23,252 nucleotides of DNA from Candidatus Brocadia sp. (GTDB taxonomy: Bacteria > Planctomycetota > Brocadiia > Brocadiales > Brocadiaceae), in contig JAUQXU010000329.1 in the NCBI GenBank assembly GCA_030837935.1, forward strand, positions 1 through 23,252. Direction: 5' to 3'. The notes under the pieces are model-generated. The model ran no database searches. It was not told the origin of the DNA and worked only from the letters and a program-made list of their open reading frames with translations. This document shows, piece by piece, positions 1-8,421 of the stretch; the stretch's first letter is position 1; each line of letters opens with the position of its first letter. The position numbers and the translations under genes are program-made.

Positions 1-2309
1 TCTTCTTTTTTCATCAGGTTCGCAATCGATTCATCACCAACGACATAGATATAATCCGAATCTTTATTCTTTACGTAATAGCCGGTAGTATCCTTCTTTT
101 TACCAATATAAAGGACGGCGTTGCCGCTTTCTAAACCAATAGTAATGTTAAGCTGGGGTTTATCTAAAGAAAATTGCGTAAGGTTTGTCGCTTTGTATTG
201 TTCGATGTAATCTCCTTTCAATTCCTGAAGATTACGAATAAAGTAATCTACTTCCCGTCCCTGCACGTCTTTCTGCTCATTGTTTTTTAATTTCCAGACA
301 TTGTTTGTTTTTTCCAGCAAAATGCTTCTTTCGGCATAGTTAAGAGCAATCTCTTTTACATCCGTCCTTTCAAAATTGAATACTTTAGCTGGTACCAATT
401 CCGCATCAAAGTTTTTAATTTTTGGCCAGGAAAGTTCAAACACAAGATCACTGTCACTAAACTTAGCATAAGAACTTACCTTGTCGCCTTCCTTAACTTT
501 TTTACCAATGAGCAAGGTCCTGGTTTCGACAATTTTATCCATCGACTCTTTGGTCTTCGTAATATTGTCTGATATTTCTTCTTTCTTCTTTTTGTCCGAC
601 CCTTCCGATGGTTGTTCCTGAATTTTTTCGTACGTCACAGAGACCTTGCTCCTTGGATCATTTAATCCATAGGGCATCAGGTCTTTAGGTGCTTTTGCAA
701 CATAGCAGTCGGCTTTTAAAAAGGATAAATCCCATACAATCTGATTTAAAGCGTTTGTGTCAGCTACAGTTTGGACGGGTTTTGATAGTTCCCACTGGAA
801 TTGACCTTCCGCATCTTTCTTATTGGTTATGTCACATACATAGGTACGGTCTGGCCTTTCAATGACAATCTTTTTGACCAAATCCCTGTTAAACTCACTT
901 ACCAGCCTGTCACGGAAGCTCAGGAGTGCATTTTCAATCTTGTCATAAAATTCTGCTGTAGGAACGGTGTATACTGGTTCCTCTCCGACACGTTTCACAT
1001 AACATGTGGCGCCATCGGGCAACTTGTTACCTATATAAAACTTAGCCAGTTCCTTGTCTTCCTCTTTGGTAACAGAAATCTCAAAGACAGGATCTTTTAA
1101 GCCATAGAGTGATAAATCAGTTGGTTTATCTGAAACAAAGTCTTCTATTTCAATAGTTTTTATCTTCTCAATGAAATTCTTAACAGTATCCTGGTCTGCA
1201 TAAATATTAATTGGTTTTGTAAGCTTCCAATCCAGGTCTAAAGATTTTTCAATAGCAATCAAATCGGTTGGTGTCTTGATCTCCAATTTATTTACACCAT
1301 AGGTGCCTATCGATTCAAACCTGACCACCTTTTTATCCCTCAAGTCATTCGGTTTTTTACTCAAGTCTGCAAGAATGATATCTTTAAGGAAAAACACCGT
1401 AGGTTCATCTGCACGTTTAACATAAACCTTATTGTCTAAGGAGTGCCCAAACATGACAGATTGAGAAACGCCTTTCTCATTAATAGTAACAATATATCGG
1501 GGCTTATCCAGGCCGAATTTCACCAAATCACTTGATTCTTCTGTAATAAAATCAGTGCGGTCGATTTGCAGGTTTTTTAACTTACCAAGAATCTCTTTGA
1601 TCTTTTCCAGATCTGCCAAATCGCTGATAGGTTCAGAAAGACGCCACAAATTCCCCTTCCGATTACAAACTATGTTGTAATCTGTTGTTGTGACCTGGAT
1701 GTTGTCCACTGCCTCCTTGTCAAAGGTAAACACCCATTTACTTCTCAGATCCAGGACATTTTTACTAACTTTGCCAAGAAGGGTTCCCGGTACGACAACA
1801 ACCTCATCGCTCGAATCGAGTTTTATATACACGTTATCGCCTGCAGCAAGCTTTTGACCAACAAATACCGTATATTTATCTTTCGGCCCCATTACTTGTA
1901 TTTTATCGGGTTTTGCCGGAATATCGGTATACATGGTGATGTATATCTTCGGAACATCCAGACCATAATCTTTGAGGTCAAACGGTTTATCTCCTTCCTG
2001 CTTAAAGGAGCCCACCTTATTCATGAATTCAAACTCGGAAAGAATGCTGTTTACCTCAGAATTATCTGAGCGGAGTTTTTGTGGTTCAACGATATGCCAG
2101 TAATTATCTTCGGTTTTTTCCAGGATGACCTTACCACTTTCATTATTCAATTCGATCTTTTTGATCATCGATGCCTTAAAATCAGGAAGCACCTTTTTTT
2201 GCAGCCTTTCCCATTCCTCATGAGGCAGTTGTTTTCTCTCATAAAGGAAAACGTACGAAACACCAATAGCTGCAATAATTAAAAGGATAATGGTTGTTTT
2301 AAGTTTCAT
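1..2309 (-). CDS. DUF4340 domain protein with five repeats, partial (C-terminus off left edge)
   Basis: The frame is open from an ATG at 2309 down to the window edge, about 769 codons, and continues outside. The start has a GGAGG about 12 bases upstream. Residues 4-22 form one hydrophobic segment (LKTTIILLIIAAIGVSYVF), so the protein is probably anchored in the inner membrane with a large exported part. The rest is a tandem array of a DUF4340-like unit. Each unit carries a short GL(D/K/N)xP signature followed by a beta strand, at about residues 116, 265, 401, 546 and 713 (for example YGLDVP, FGLDKP, YGLKDP, YGLNDP, FSLDKP), and most units also have a Y(V/I)K or similar strand. DUF4340 proteins commonly follow GldG-like genes. 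The gene is last in the ABC run, 77 bases after the GldG-like stop. The molecular role is unknown; an envelope partner of the transporter is inferred from context. Confidence 0.88.
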   Translation of the reverse strand, partial: MKLKTTIILLIIAAIGVSYVFLYERKQLPHEEWERLQKKVLPDFKASMIKKIELNNESGKVILEKTEDNYWHIVEPQKLRSDNSEVNSILSEFEFMNKVGSFKQEGDKPFDLKDYGLDVPKIYITMYTDIPAKPDKIQVMGPKDKYTVFVGQKLAAGDNVYIKLDSSDEVVVVPGTLLGKVSKNVLDLRSKWVFTFDKEAVDNIQVTTTDYNIVCNRKGNLWRLSEPISDLADLEKIKEILGKLKNLQIDRTDFITEESSDLVKFGLDKPRYIVTINEKGVSQSVMFGHSLDNKVYVKRADEPTVFFLKDIILADLSKKPNDLRDKKVVRFESIGTYGVNKLEIKTPTDLIAIEKSLDLDWKLTKPINIYADQDTVKNFIEKIKTIEIEDFVSDKPTDLSLYGLKDPVFEISVTKEEDKELAKFYIGNKLPDGATCYVKRVGEEPVYTVPTAEFYDKIENALLSFRDRLVSEFNRDLVKKIVIERPDRTYVCDITNKKDAEGQFQWELSKPVQTVADTNALNQIVWDLSFLKADCYVAKAPKDLMPYGLNDPRSKVSVTYEKIQEQPSEGSDKKKKEEISDNITKTKESMDKIVETRTLLIGKKVKEGDKVSSYAKFSDSDLVFELSWPKIKNFDAELVPAKVFNFERTDVKEIALNYAERSILLEKTNNVWKLKNNEQKDVQGREVDYFIRNLQELKGDYIEQYKATNLTQFSLDKPQLNITIGLESGNAVLYIGKKKDTTGYYVKNKDSDYIYVVGDESIANLMKKE

Positions 2310-2386
2310 AGCTTAATTCTTTCCTCCAGCGTAGAATATCATGAAATTGAAACGATGGTAAATCTTCATTGCGTGACGAGCCTGAA

Positions 2387-4090
2387 TTAGCGGCGTCTTT
2401 TCCACCAAACGATACTCCCAATAATAACTGGTATCACAGGAATTCCCGCAATTGATACCCAGAAGATAACTTTCATCTGGATTGGGTTAATCGTTGCCTT
2501 ACGGAAATCAGGTGGCTTGGCGGAGATACCAAGCTGAGTTTCCTTTTGGGCTAACCAGTTAATAGAATTGCGAAATAAGTCTGCATTCCCGGGGTTTTCT
2601 ACATATTCGTTCGTGGCAAAATTCACGTCTCCAAAAACAACCAATTGCGCACCTTGCGGTTTGGCAGACGGGTCATTGGCCATAGCAGGATGTGATTGGG
2701 TAACTGCCTTTGGTAATTCTTTTATTTGAGAAGCCACAGCCAGCGATACCGGACCCTGCATATCGGTGTCTATATTATACTCAGGTTTTTTCTGTCGTAA
2801 ATTTGTAACATCAATTTCCCCCCACGACCCTTCAGGCGCACGCATGAGCACGGTTGCCTGATAAGGCATTTGGTCATTAGGTGGTGACGCATCAACAGGA
2901 CATGCGCCAAAAATAATCGTGTTGTAATTCTTCAGATCATTGGTAATCGTATGTTCTTCAGCATATTCGTCCTTGCCCACATAGATTTCCGCAACGGTCT
3001 GTATACCAAAAAGAGGCATATTGACTTTGTTGTAAACGACGACATCGTCGCGGACTGCAATGCCGTATTCCGGCAAAAGCGTCTTAAATCCCGTAGGGGC
3101 ATTCGGGTTAAGCGCGGGTTCCAGCATAAGTAAAAGCTTGCCCCTGTTTTCAAGATAGTTGCGAATGATATTTAATTCTTCTGTCAGATAAGCCTTGTTC
3201 GGCCCTGCAATCACGAGCACCTCACAATCATCCGGAATTTTCTTGGCAGTCAAAATATCGAGCGGAGCCACACGACAGTTATCCCTTTTGAGTGCATTTG
3301 CAATTCCAGAAATTCCCCCGCGATCAAAATCCTCAAACTGACGTTCGCCATGCCCGGTAACAAAGTAGATAGCTGTTTGTTTCTCTTGCGTAACGTTGAG
3401 AATTGCCTCAGTGAAGGCCTCCTCTCCCTTAAACTTAAATGGATACTGTTTTTCTATAACTTCATTTTGCTGCACATGCTTGCTATACTCACCACACTCA
3501 AATACCACAGTATTTAATTGGAGATCACTAATATTGAGGCGTTTTGCCAATTCTTCAACCTTAGTGCGGTTCCTTAAAGGATCGACACTTTCCACCTTAA
3601 TCTTATCTGTGTGGTAGGCGTATTCTTTCAGGATATCCAGGATTTGTTCATAAAACATCTCACCCGGATTAAAGAGGGTGGTAACAACAATGGGTTTATC
3701 AAGATTTTTGAGTATATTTTTAGTTTTGGACGAAAGGGAATATTTGCCGGTAACGGTGAGATCAAAACGTTCATAGTGCCGGTTATTGAGAAACCCGACA
3801 ATCGCAAAAATGCATGCTGCAAAGATAGACATTATGGCAACGTTTGTACCAACGAGCGCCTTCCTCTTAGATGCCTCAGTTGAAAACCAATTTTTCCGAA
3901 TGGCCGTGACAGCACTAAATCCGATAATAACACCTCCGCCAACACCAATCGGAACAAGAGAGGATATCCCCCACGAGTTGAAGATTCTTGATACGCCAAA
4001 ACCTGCCACAACAGCAATGATTCCGGCTAGTATAATATATCCGCTAAACTGCTCAAACCAATCGTTCTTTTTTCTATTCAAAGTGTTCAT
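2387..4090 (-). CDS. gldG-like: GldG-like ABC transporter auxiliary membrane protein
   Basis: This 567-residue protein matches the GldG/ABC_transp_aux family. It has three hydrophobic segments near the N-terminus (about residues 15-35, 43-62 and 82-103), a large periplasmic-type region starting with the family motif around RFDLTVTGKYSLS, and one C-terminal membrane segment (VIFWVSIAGIPVIPVIIGSIVWW) ending in basic residues. In Bacteroidota GldG works with GldA and GldF in gliding and type 9 secretion; in other phyla the role is unknown. The start at 4090 overlaps the permease stop in an ATGA and has AGGAG six bases upstream. An alternative in-frame ATG at 4096 would leave no space to that ribosome binding site. 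The DUF4340 gene follows. It is probably part of a membrane complex with the permease and ATPase upstream. Confidence 0.9.
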   Translation of the reverse strand: MNTLNRKKNDWFEQFSGYIILAGIIAVVAGFGVSRIFNSWGISSLVPIGVGGGVIIGFSAVTAIRKNWFSTEASKRKALVGTNVAIMSIFAACIFAIVGFLNNRHYERFDLTVTGKYSLSSKTKNILKNLDKPIVVTTLFNPGEMFYEQILDILKEYAYHTDKIKVESVDPLRNRTKVEELAKRLNISDLQLNTVVFECGEYSKHVQQNEVIEKQYPFKFKGEEAFTEAILNVTQEKQTAIYFVTGHGERQFEDFDRGGISGIANALKRDNCRVAPLDILTAKKIPDDCEVLVIAGPNKAYLTEELNIIRNYLENRGKLLLMLEPALNPNAPTGFKTLLPEYGIAVRDDVVVYNKVNMPLFGIQTVAEIYVGKDEYAEEHTITNDLKNYNTIIFGACPVDASPPNDQMPYQATVLMRAPEGSWGEIDVTNLRQKKPEYNIDTDMQGPVSLAVASQIKELPKAVTQSHPAMANDPSAKPQGAQLVVFGDVNFATNEYVENPGNADLFRNSINWLAQKETQLGISAKPPDFRKATINPIQMKVIFWVSIAGIPVIPVIIGSIVWWKRRR

Positions 4091-4797
4091 CTCCATCTCC
4101 TGCTCTCGACAATGCGCACAACAATAAATATGAGTAACGCTGTAAAACTAACGTAGTAAATCACATCCCTTGTATCCACAATCCCTTTTGTAAACGTGTC
4201 CCAGTGGTCATATGTACCAATATATCTCAGGGCGCTGTAAAACCATCCTTCACTTCCGGAACTAGCCAAACCAATCACCAGCAGGATGAGCAGGGCTACA
4301 ATCCCAATAACAGCGGCGACAATTTGATTTTTCGTGATGGCAGACACCAACAGCCCAATAGAAATAAACAAACCACCCATCAAGATCAATCCGATGTAAC
4401 TGGCAATAATCGCCCCATAATCGGGACTGCCTACCCATGCTAAAAATATGATATAAAAAGCGGTTGGTGCAATCATTACATTATAAAGCGCCCAAGCCGC
4501 TAAAAATTTTCCGAATACCACTTCAAAATCCGTAACGGGAGCCGTCATAAGAGGTTCAATGGTGCCTGTCTTGTTTTCTTCGGCCAGCAACCTCATGGTA
4601 ATAACAGGTGTCAGGATGGAGAGAATAAACTGTGTGTAGGCCAGACTATATCGCAGCGTAGATTCCTGGGTTATACCAAGCATGATGGAAAAGAAGTAAC
4701 CAGAAAAAACCGTAAACACTGCGATAATAACGTATGCTATCGGTGACAGGAAATATGCGTTAATTTCCCTTTGAAATATGGTGCCTGCGCTCGTCAT
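4087..4797 (-). CDS. gldF-like: ABC-2 type transporter permease (GldF-like)
   Basis: The 236-residue protein is mostly hydrophobic with about six membrane segments: one at residues 17-38, then the block with RLLAEENKTGTIEPLM, which is the cytoplasmic coupling motif typical of ABC-2 permeases, followed by further segments and a last helix near ALLIFIVVRIV. The start ATG directly abuts the stop codon of the ATPase gene (no spacer), and its own stop overlaps the next start in ATGA, so the genes are translationally coupled. The length and the GTIEPLMTAPV motif fit the GldF/NosY branch of ABC-2 permeases. It would form the channel part of the ABC complex. The substrate cannot be told from sequence. 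Confidence 0.9.
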   Translation of the reverse strand: MTSAGTIFQREINAYFLSPIAYVIIAVFTVFSGYFFSIMLGITQESTLRYSLAYTQFILSILTPVITMRLLAEENKTGTIEPLMTAPVTDFEVVFGKFLAAWALYNVMIAPTAFYIIFLAWVGSPDYGAIIASYIGLILMGGLFISIGLLVSAITKNQIVAAVIGIVALLILLVIGLASSGSEGWFYSALRYIGTYDHWDTFTKGIVDTRDVIYYVSFTALLIFIVVRIVESRRWR

Positions 4798-5742
4798 TTA
4801 TATCGTTACCTCCTGTTCCTGCGTAGTAATCTGATGGAATATTTCTTCTAACGTGATAGAGGCTTGTTTCATCTCCCGAATAATGCCATTATTTTTTACA
4901 ATGCTGGTAAAGACATCTTCACGAATGTCCATCCCTCTTTCTGCCTCTACGATAAAACTACCCAATTCACCCTTTTCTTGCCATAGTACCTTTTTTACGC
5001 CTTTGATACCGGACAGGGCATTCTTGATTTTTTCGCCATTACCACGCACTTCTAAAGTAATGTTGTTTCCACTTTTCAGCTGGACAGCTAAATTGGATGG
5101 TGTGTCCATAGCAACTATTTTGCCCTTATTAATAATGATTACACGACCGCAGAGCATTTCGACTTCGGGAAGGATATGTGTCGACAGTAAAATGGTGTGT
5201 TTTTCACCTAACTCCTTGATGAGTTGTCTGACTTGCCTTATTTGATTGGGATCAAGCCCGATCGTCGGTTCATCGAGAATGAGGATCTTTGGGTCATGGA
5301 CAAGGGTATCGGCCAAACCAACCCTCTGACGATAACCCTTGGATAGTGTGCCAATGATCTGATTTTGCACATCAGTAACCCTGCATTTTTCTATACATTC
5401 ATCAATCTTCACTTTGCGTTCACGATAAGGCAGCTTCTTCAGTTTCGCGCGGAACGAGAGATACTCTTTCACCCGCATTTCAGGATACAAGGGTACGTTT
5501 TCCGGCAAATACCCTATTTGTTTGCGCACACTGATCGAATCACGGAACACATCGTAACCTGCAACCGTGGCAGTTCCGGAAGTCGCAGGCATGTAGCAGG
5601 TCAGTATACGCATGGTAGTGGTCTTACCCGCACCATTTGGCCCTAAAAGCCCTAAAATTTCACCCTGCTTGACTTCAAATGAGATATGGTCTACTGCATA
5701 CACATCCGCATAACGCTTTGCCAAATGATCAACTTTAATCAT
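4798..5742 (-). CDS. gldA-like: ABC transporter ATP-binding protein (GldA-like)
   Basis: This 314-residue ATPase has all ABC motifs: Walker A GPNGAGKTT at residues 34-42, the Q-loop region near QIGYLPENVPLYP, an ABC signature in the form LSKGYRQR, Walker B with ILILDEPTIGLDP and the switch histidine in LLSTHILPEVE. A C-terminal extension of about 90 residues after the ATPase core is typical of ABC-2 exporters of the GldA/CcmA/NosF type. A GGGAG lies about 11 bases before the ATG. It is the first gene of the minus-strand run and powers the complex with the permease and GldG-like protein. The GldA name rests on the conserved gene order rather than on proof of gliding motility. Confidence 0.92.
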   Translation of the reverse strand: MIKVDHLAKRYADVYAVDHISFEVKQGEILGLLGPNGAGKTTTMRILTCYMPATSGTATVAGYDVFRDSISVRKQIGYLPENVPLYPEMRVKEYLSFRAKLKKLPYRERKVKIDECIEKCRVTDVQNQIIGTLSKGYRQRVGLADTLVHDPKILILDEPTIGLDPNQIRQVRQLIKELGEKHTILLSTHILPEVEMLCGRVIIINKGKIVAMDTPSNLAVQLKSGNNITLEVRGNGEKIKNALSGIKGVKKVLWQEKGELGSFIVEAERGMDIREDVFTSIVKNNGIIREMKQASITLEEIFHQITTQEQEVTI

Positions 5743-6083
5743 ATGTATGAAACTCCCCTTTTAGAATTTCCCCTTTTTAAACATCTTTGTTTAGCGAGTT
5801 TATTAACCCTTCTTCATAAAATTATATATAAATATCACGACCGTAAAACTGAATGTGGATATATTTACCGTATTACTACCTGCATCACTCACCCGTTACA
5901 CCTTGATGAACTTCGAAGCAAAGACTTAAAATCTGTGATTTGATGCACCGTTATTGGCAGGCGGACTAGAATGTACTTTAACAAATCAGCGGTTTACTCT
6001 AACGAGAAAAACACGGCTTAAGACGCTACCGGCCCCTTGTATCTATAAAATGATAATGTACATAACCATCTGCAACCACTAAT
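5743..6083. other. Intergenic gap before the ABC operon
   Basis: This 341-base gap lies between the omega-like gene and the ABC ATPase, both on the minus strand. It is A+T-rich at 5760-5870. A perfect TATAAT on the minus strand at 5821-5826 could be a -10 element for the ABC operon, but the matching -35 region is poor. I see no convincing gene, RNA or terminator here. A short plus-strand frame crossing it has no family signature. Confidence 0.4.
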
Positions 6084-6353
6084 CTACGATTTTTCGTCAC
6101 TTTCCATCGGGCTTTTCATTTTTTTGGATTCTTTGGATTCTAAAACTTCTGGCCACGGTTCACCACCGTCGTTTAATTTAATCTTCGATTGCATTAATTC
6201 TAAAAACGCAATCTTGACAGGGTCGTCAGTATCTGCTTCAACGAGTGGGGATGCCCTTTTTACGAGCTGCCTCGCTCTGCTTATAATCAGCGTTGTAAGA
6301 CGCAATGAGCCACCAACCTGTTTTGCAAGTTCGTCGACATTTTTATAATTCAC
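6084..6353 (-). CDS. rpoZ: DNA-directed RNA polymerase omega subunit-like protein
   Basis: This 89-residue protein starts with GTG at 6353, with AGGTG about six bases upstream. It has the layout of the omega subunit (RpoZ/Rpb6 fold): an N-terminal helix (DELAKQVGG), the core SLRLTTLIISRARQL corresponding to the conserved R-F-x-L-x-x-x-A-x-x-R-A-R-Q segment, a variable loop (SPLVEADTDD) and the helix PVKIAFLELMQ that follows in this family. A charged, lysine-rich tail (ESKESKKMK) closes it. Omega promotes assembly and stability of RNA polymerase. The protein is divergent: the usual K/T in the DKPT-like loop is replaced by TDDPV. It is transcribed alone, divergent from cysK. The assignment rests on motif pattern and size. 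Confidence 0.7.
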   Translation of the reverse strand: MNYKNVDELAKQVGGSLRLTTLIISRARQLVKRASPLVEADTDDPVKIAFLELMQSKIKLNDGGEPWPEVLESKESKKMKSPMESDEKS

Positions 6354-6439
6354 GTTAACACCTATAATAAGAAATATGTTCCAATAATTCGCAAATAGTT
6401 TTACCGCATCACAAAATCAGATTATTGTCATTACTCAAA

Positions 6440-6469
6440 ATTATATCCCTGCAGGATACTGCCCTTCAA
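6440..6469 (-). promoter_or_regulatory. Candidate sigma-70 promoter for the omega-like gene
   Basis: On the minus strand TTGAAG (6464-6469) and a perfect TATAAT (6440-6445) are 18 bases apart, 87 bases upstream of the GTG at 6353. The spacer contains the palindrome CCTGCAGG. The call is by consensus match only. Confidence 0.45.
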
Positions 6470-6582
6470 AAAGTGAACGAATAAAAAACTTGTCATGAAA
6501 AATTGCAACCGATAGAGATCAAAACCATATATCGTATATATAAATTCTTTTTTGTCAAGGAAAATTGAGTCTTAAAAATTCC

Positions 6583-6612
6583 TTGAGAAATAACTTCCCA
6601 CTATGATAGTAT
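6583..6612 (+). promoter_or_regulatory. Candidate sigma-70 promoter for cysK-cysE
   Basis: TTGAGA (6583-6588) and TAGTAT (6607-6612) are 18 bases apart and sit 62 bases before the cysK ATG. This and the omega promoter lie within one 321-base divergent intergenic region. No clear operator or riboswitch-like fold was recognised in it. Confidence 0.4.
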
Positions 6613-6674
6613 ATTTGCTTCATTTCATTATTAAAGATACTTGCTTTATATGAGAACTTAATCAAGGGGAAATT

Positions 6675-7604
6675 ATGGCAAGGATATACGAAGACATCAC
6701 GAAAACGATTGGTAATACACCGTTAGTTAAATTAAACAATGTCACGAAGGGATTAGAATCCACCATAGTTGCCAAGATGGAATCTTTTAATCCTTTAGCC
6801 AGTGTAAAGGACCGTATCGGGATCGCAATGATTGAAGCCGCGGAAAAGGCGGGTTTGATCAGCAAAAATACCATCATTATAGAACCCACTTCAGGCAACA
6901 CGGGTATTGCATTGGCCTTTGTGGCTGCTGCAAGGGGCTATAAATTGATTTTAACAATGCCGGATACCATGAGTATAGAAAGAAGGGATCTTTTAAAGGC
7001 ATTTGGCGCAGAAATCGTGTTAACCCCGGGCGCTGAAGGCATGAAGGGCGCTGTGAACAAGGCAGAAGAATTACTGAAGAATACACCCAATTCCTTTATG
7101 CCGCAGCAATTCAAGAATCCCGCTAATCCGGAAATACACCGCAAAACAACGGCCGAAGAGATATGGAATGATACGGATGGTAAGATCGATATCTTTGTAG
7201 GAGGAGTAGGCACAGGCGGAACGATCACTGGTGTTGGCGAGGTCATCAAGCAGCGCAAACCTTCACTCAAGGTCATTGCCGTAGAACCTGCCGATTCACC
7301 TGTGCTCGCCGGAGGGAAGCCTGGTCCTCACAAGATACAGGGAATCGGGGCAGGATTTATCCCGGAAATCCTCAGCATGAAAATAATTGATGAAATCATC
7401 CCGGTCAAAAATGAGCAGGCATTTGCCGTAGCCAAGCAACTCGCCAGACAGGAAGGAATTTTAGTAGGTATTTCTTCCGGAGCCGCCACCTATGCTGCAC
7501 TCCTGGTAGCAGGAAGACCTGAGAACAAAGGAAAACTGATCGTGGTTGTACTTCCCGATACAGGTGAAAGGTATCTGTCCACCGTCTTGTTTAAGGAATT
7601 TTAA
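6675..7604 (+). CDS. cysK: Cysteine synthase A (O-acetylserine sulfhydrylase)
   Basis: The 309-residue protein is a fold-type II PLP enzyme that makes cysteine from O-acetylserine and sulfide. Lys45 in the motif SVKDRIG is the Schiff-base lysine. PTSGNTGIA forms the substrate and carboxylate-binding loop, GVGTGGTITGVG binds the PLP phosphate, and GISSGAA near the C-terminus contacts the PLP pyridine nitrogen. The length is normal for CysK. An AAGGGGAA sits just upstream of the ATG. Its stop overlaps the cysE start in TAATG, so the two enzymes are translationally coupled, as fits the known cysteine synthase complex. A cystathionine beta-synthase role is unlikely given the lack of extra domains. 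Confidence 0.96.
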   Translation: MARIYEDITKTIGNTPLVKLNNVTKGLESTIVAKMESFNPLASVKDRIGIAMIEAAEKAGLISKNTIIIEPTSGNTGIALAFVAAARGYKLILTMPDTMSIERRDLLKAFGAEIVLTPGAEGMKGAVNKAEELLKNTPNSFMPQQFKNPANPEIHRKTTAEEIWNDTDGKIDIFVGGVGTGGTITGVGEVIKQRKPSLKVIAVEPADSPVLAGGKPGPHKIQGIGAGFIPEILSMKIIDEIIPVKNEQAFAVAKQLARQEGILVGISSGAATYAALLVAGRPENKGKLIVVVLPDTGERYLSTVLFKEF

Positions 7605-8341
7605 TGCTTAAACGCATGAAAGAGGACATAGATGTCGCCTTTCAAAGTGACCCGGCGGCACGGAGCAAACTGGAGGTCCTCTTATGCTATCCCGGCATTC
7701 ATGCTTTATGGCTGTATCGGATATCTCATTATCTCTGGAGAAAAGGGTGGATTGTATTATCCCGTTTCATTTCACACATAAATCGGTTTTTGACGGGGAT
7801 TGAAATACATCCTGCTGCGGAAATAGGACGTGGCGTATTTATCGACCACGGTATGGGTGTTGTAATAGGTGAAACTGCAATAATTGGGGATGGATGTCTT
7901 CTCTACAAAGGGGTAGTGCTCGGCGGCACAACGAGTGAAAAAACAAAGAGGCACCCAAATCTGGGCAAAAAGGTTGTCGTAGGCTCAAACGCCTGCATCC
8001 TGGGCAACATAACCATCGGGGATTATGCACGGATCGGTTCCGGCTCTGTCGTAACGAAAGATGTGCCTCCGCATGCAACCGTAGTCGGCGTGCCTGGCAG
8101 GATCATAAAACAACGGAAAAAGGACGAACAAGAAGTCATGCTGGACCATGGGCAATTACCCGACCCCATTGCCGAGGCTATCATGGTAGTATTAAAAGAA
8201 AATTGCAACCTCAAACTGCGGATAAAAAAGCTAGAGGATGCCTTAAACCTTTCAAGTGGAGAGGATAATAAGGTTTCTGAAATAGAATCAGAAGTAATGA
8301 CCGTATTCATGAAGAATTATAAAGACGGGGATGGAATTTAA
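7604..8341 (+). CDS. cysE: Serine O-acetyltransferase
   Basis: The 245-residue protein acetylates serine with acetyl-CoA, the step before CysK. It shows a short N-terminal helical region, then a left-handed parallel beta-helix of hexapeptide repeats beginning at IEIHPAAEIG, with the catalytic Asp81-His82 pair in the motif FIDHGMGVVIGETA and the KRHPNLGKKVVVGSNACILG segment that lines the acetyl-CoA site. The N-terminal domain is shorter than in the enterobacterial enzyme, like the Bacillus-type form. A charged tail of about 60 residues after the beta-helix (from KQRKKDEQE) replaces the usual short C-terminal peptide that inserts into CysK, and it ends in DGDGI, so a terminal isoleucine suitable for CysK binding is kept. 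Start ATG 7604 has AAGGA six bases upstream. Confidence 0.95.
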   Translation: MLKRMKEDIDVAFQSDPAARSKLEVLLCYPGIHALWLYRISHYLWRKGWIVLSRFISHINRFLTGIEIHPAAEIGRGVFIDHGMGVVIGETAIIGDGCLLYKGVVLGGTTSEKTKRHPNLGKKVVVGSNACILGNITIGDYARIGSGSVVTKDVPPHATVVGVPGRIIKQRKKDEQEVMLDHGQLPDPIAEAIMVVLKENCNLKLRIKKLEDALNLSSGEDNKVSEIESEVMTVFMKNYKDGDGI

Positions 8342-8421
8342 ATAGGAAAAGGACATTTCATTGTCAGACCTGAAAAGTCGCAGGAAAATTGTTAACACTT
8401 TTGAAAAGGAGGAACGAAACA

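Noticed and set aside
801..1100. Plus-strand frame of 99 codons (and similar frames at 1854-2282)
   Set aside because: They run antisense to the DUF4340 gene, have no ribosome binding site or family motif, and mirror its codons.
5686..5943. Plus-strand frame of 85 codons across the gap before the ABC operon
   Set aside because: Half of it is antisense to the ATPase gene and the rest has no protein-like signature.
5743..6083. tRNA or small RNA gene in the intergenic gap
   Set aside because: No cloverleaf, T-loop consensus or stable hairpin with a T-run could be found.
8389..8421. TTG 8389 as the start of the LsrF-like gene
   Set aside because: The strong AAAGGAGG lies downstream of it and points to GTG 8422, where homology to LsrF begins.
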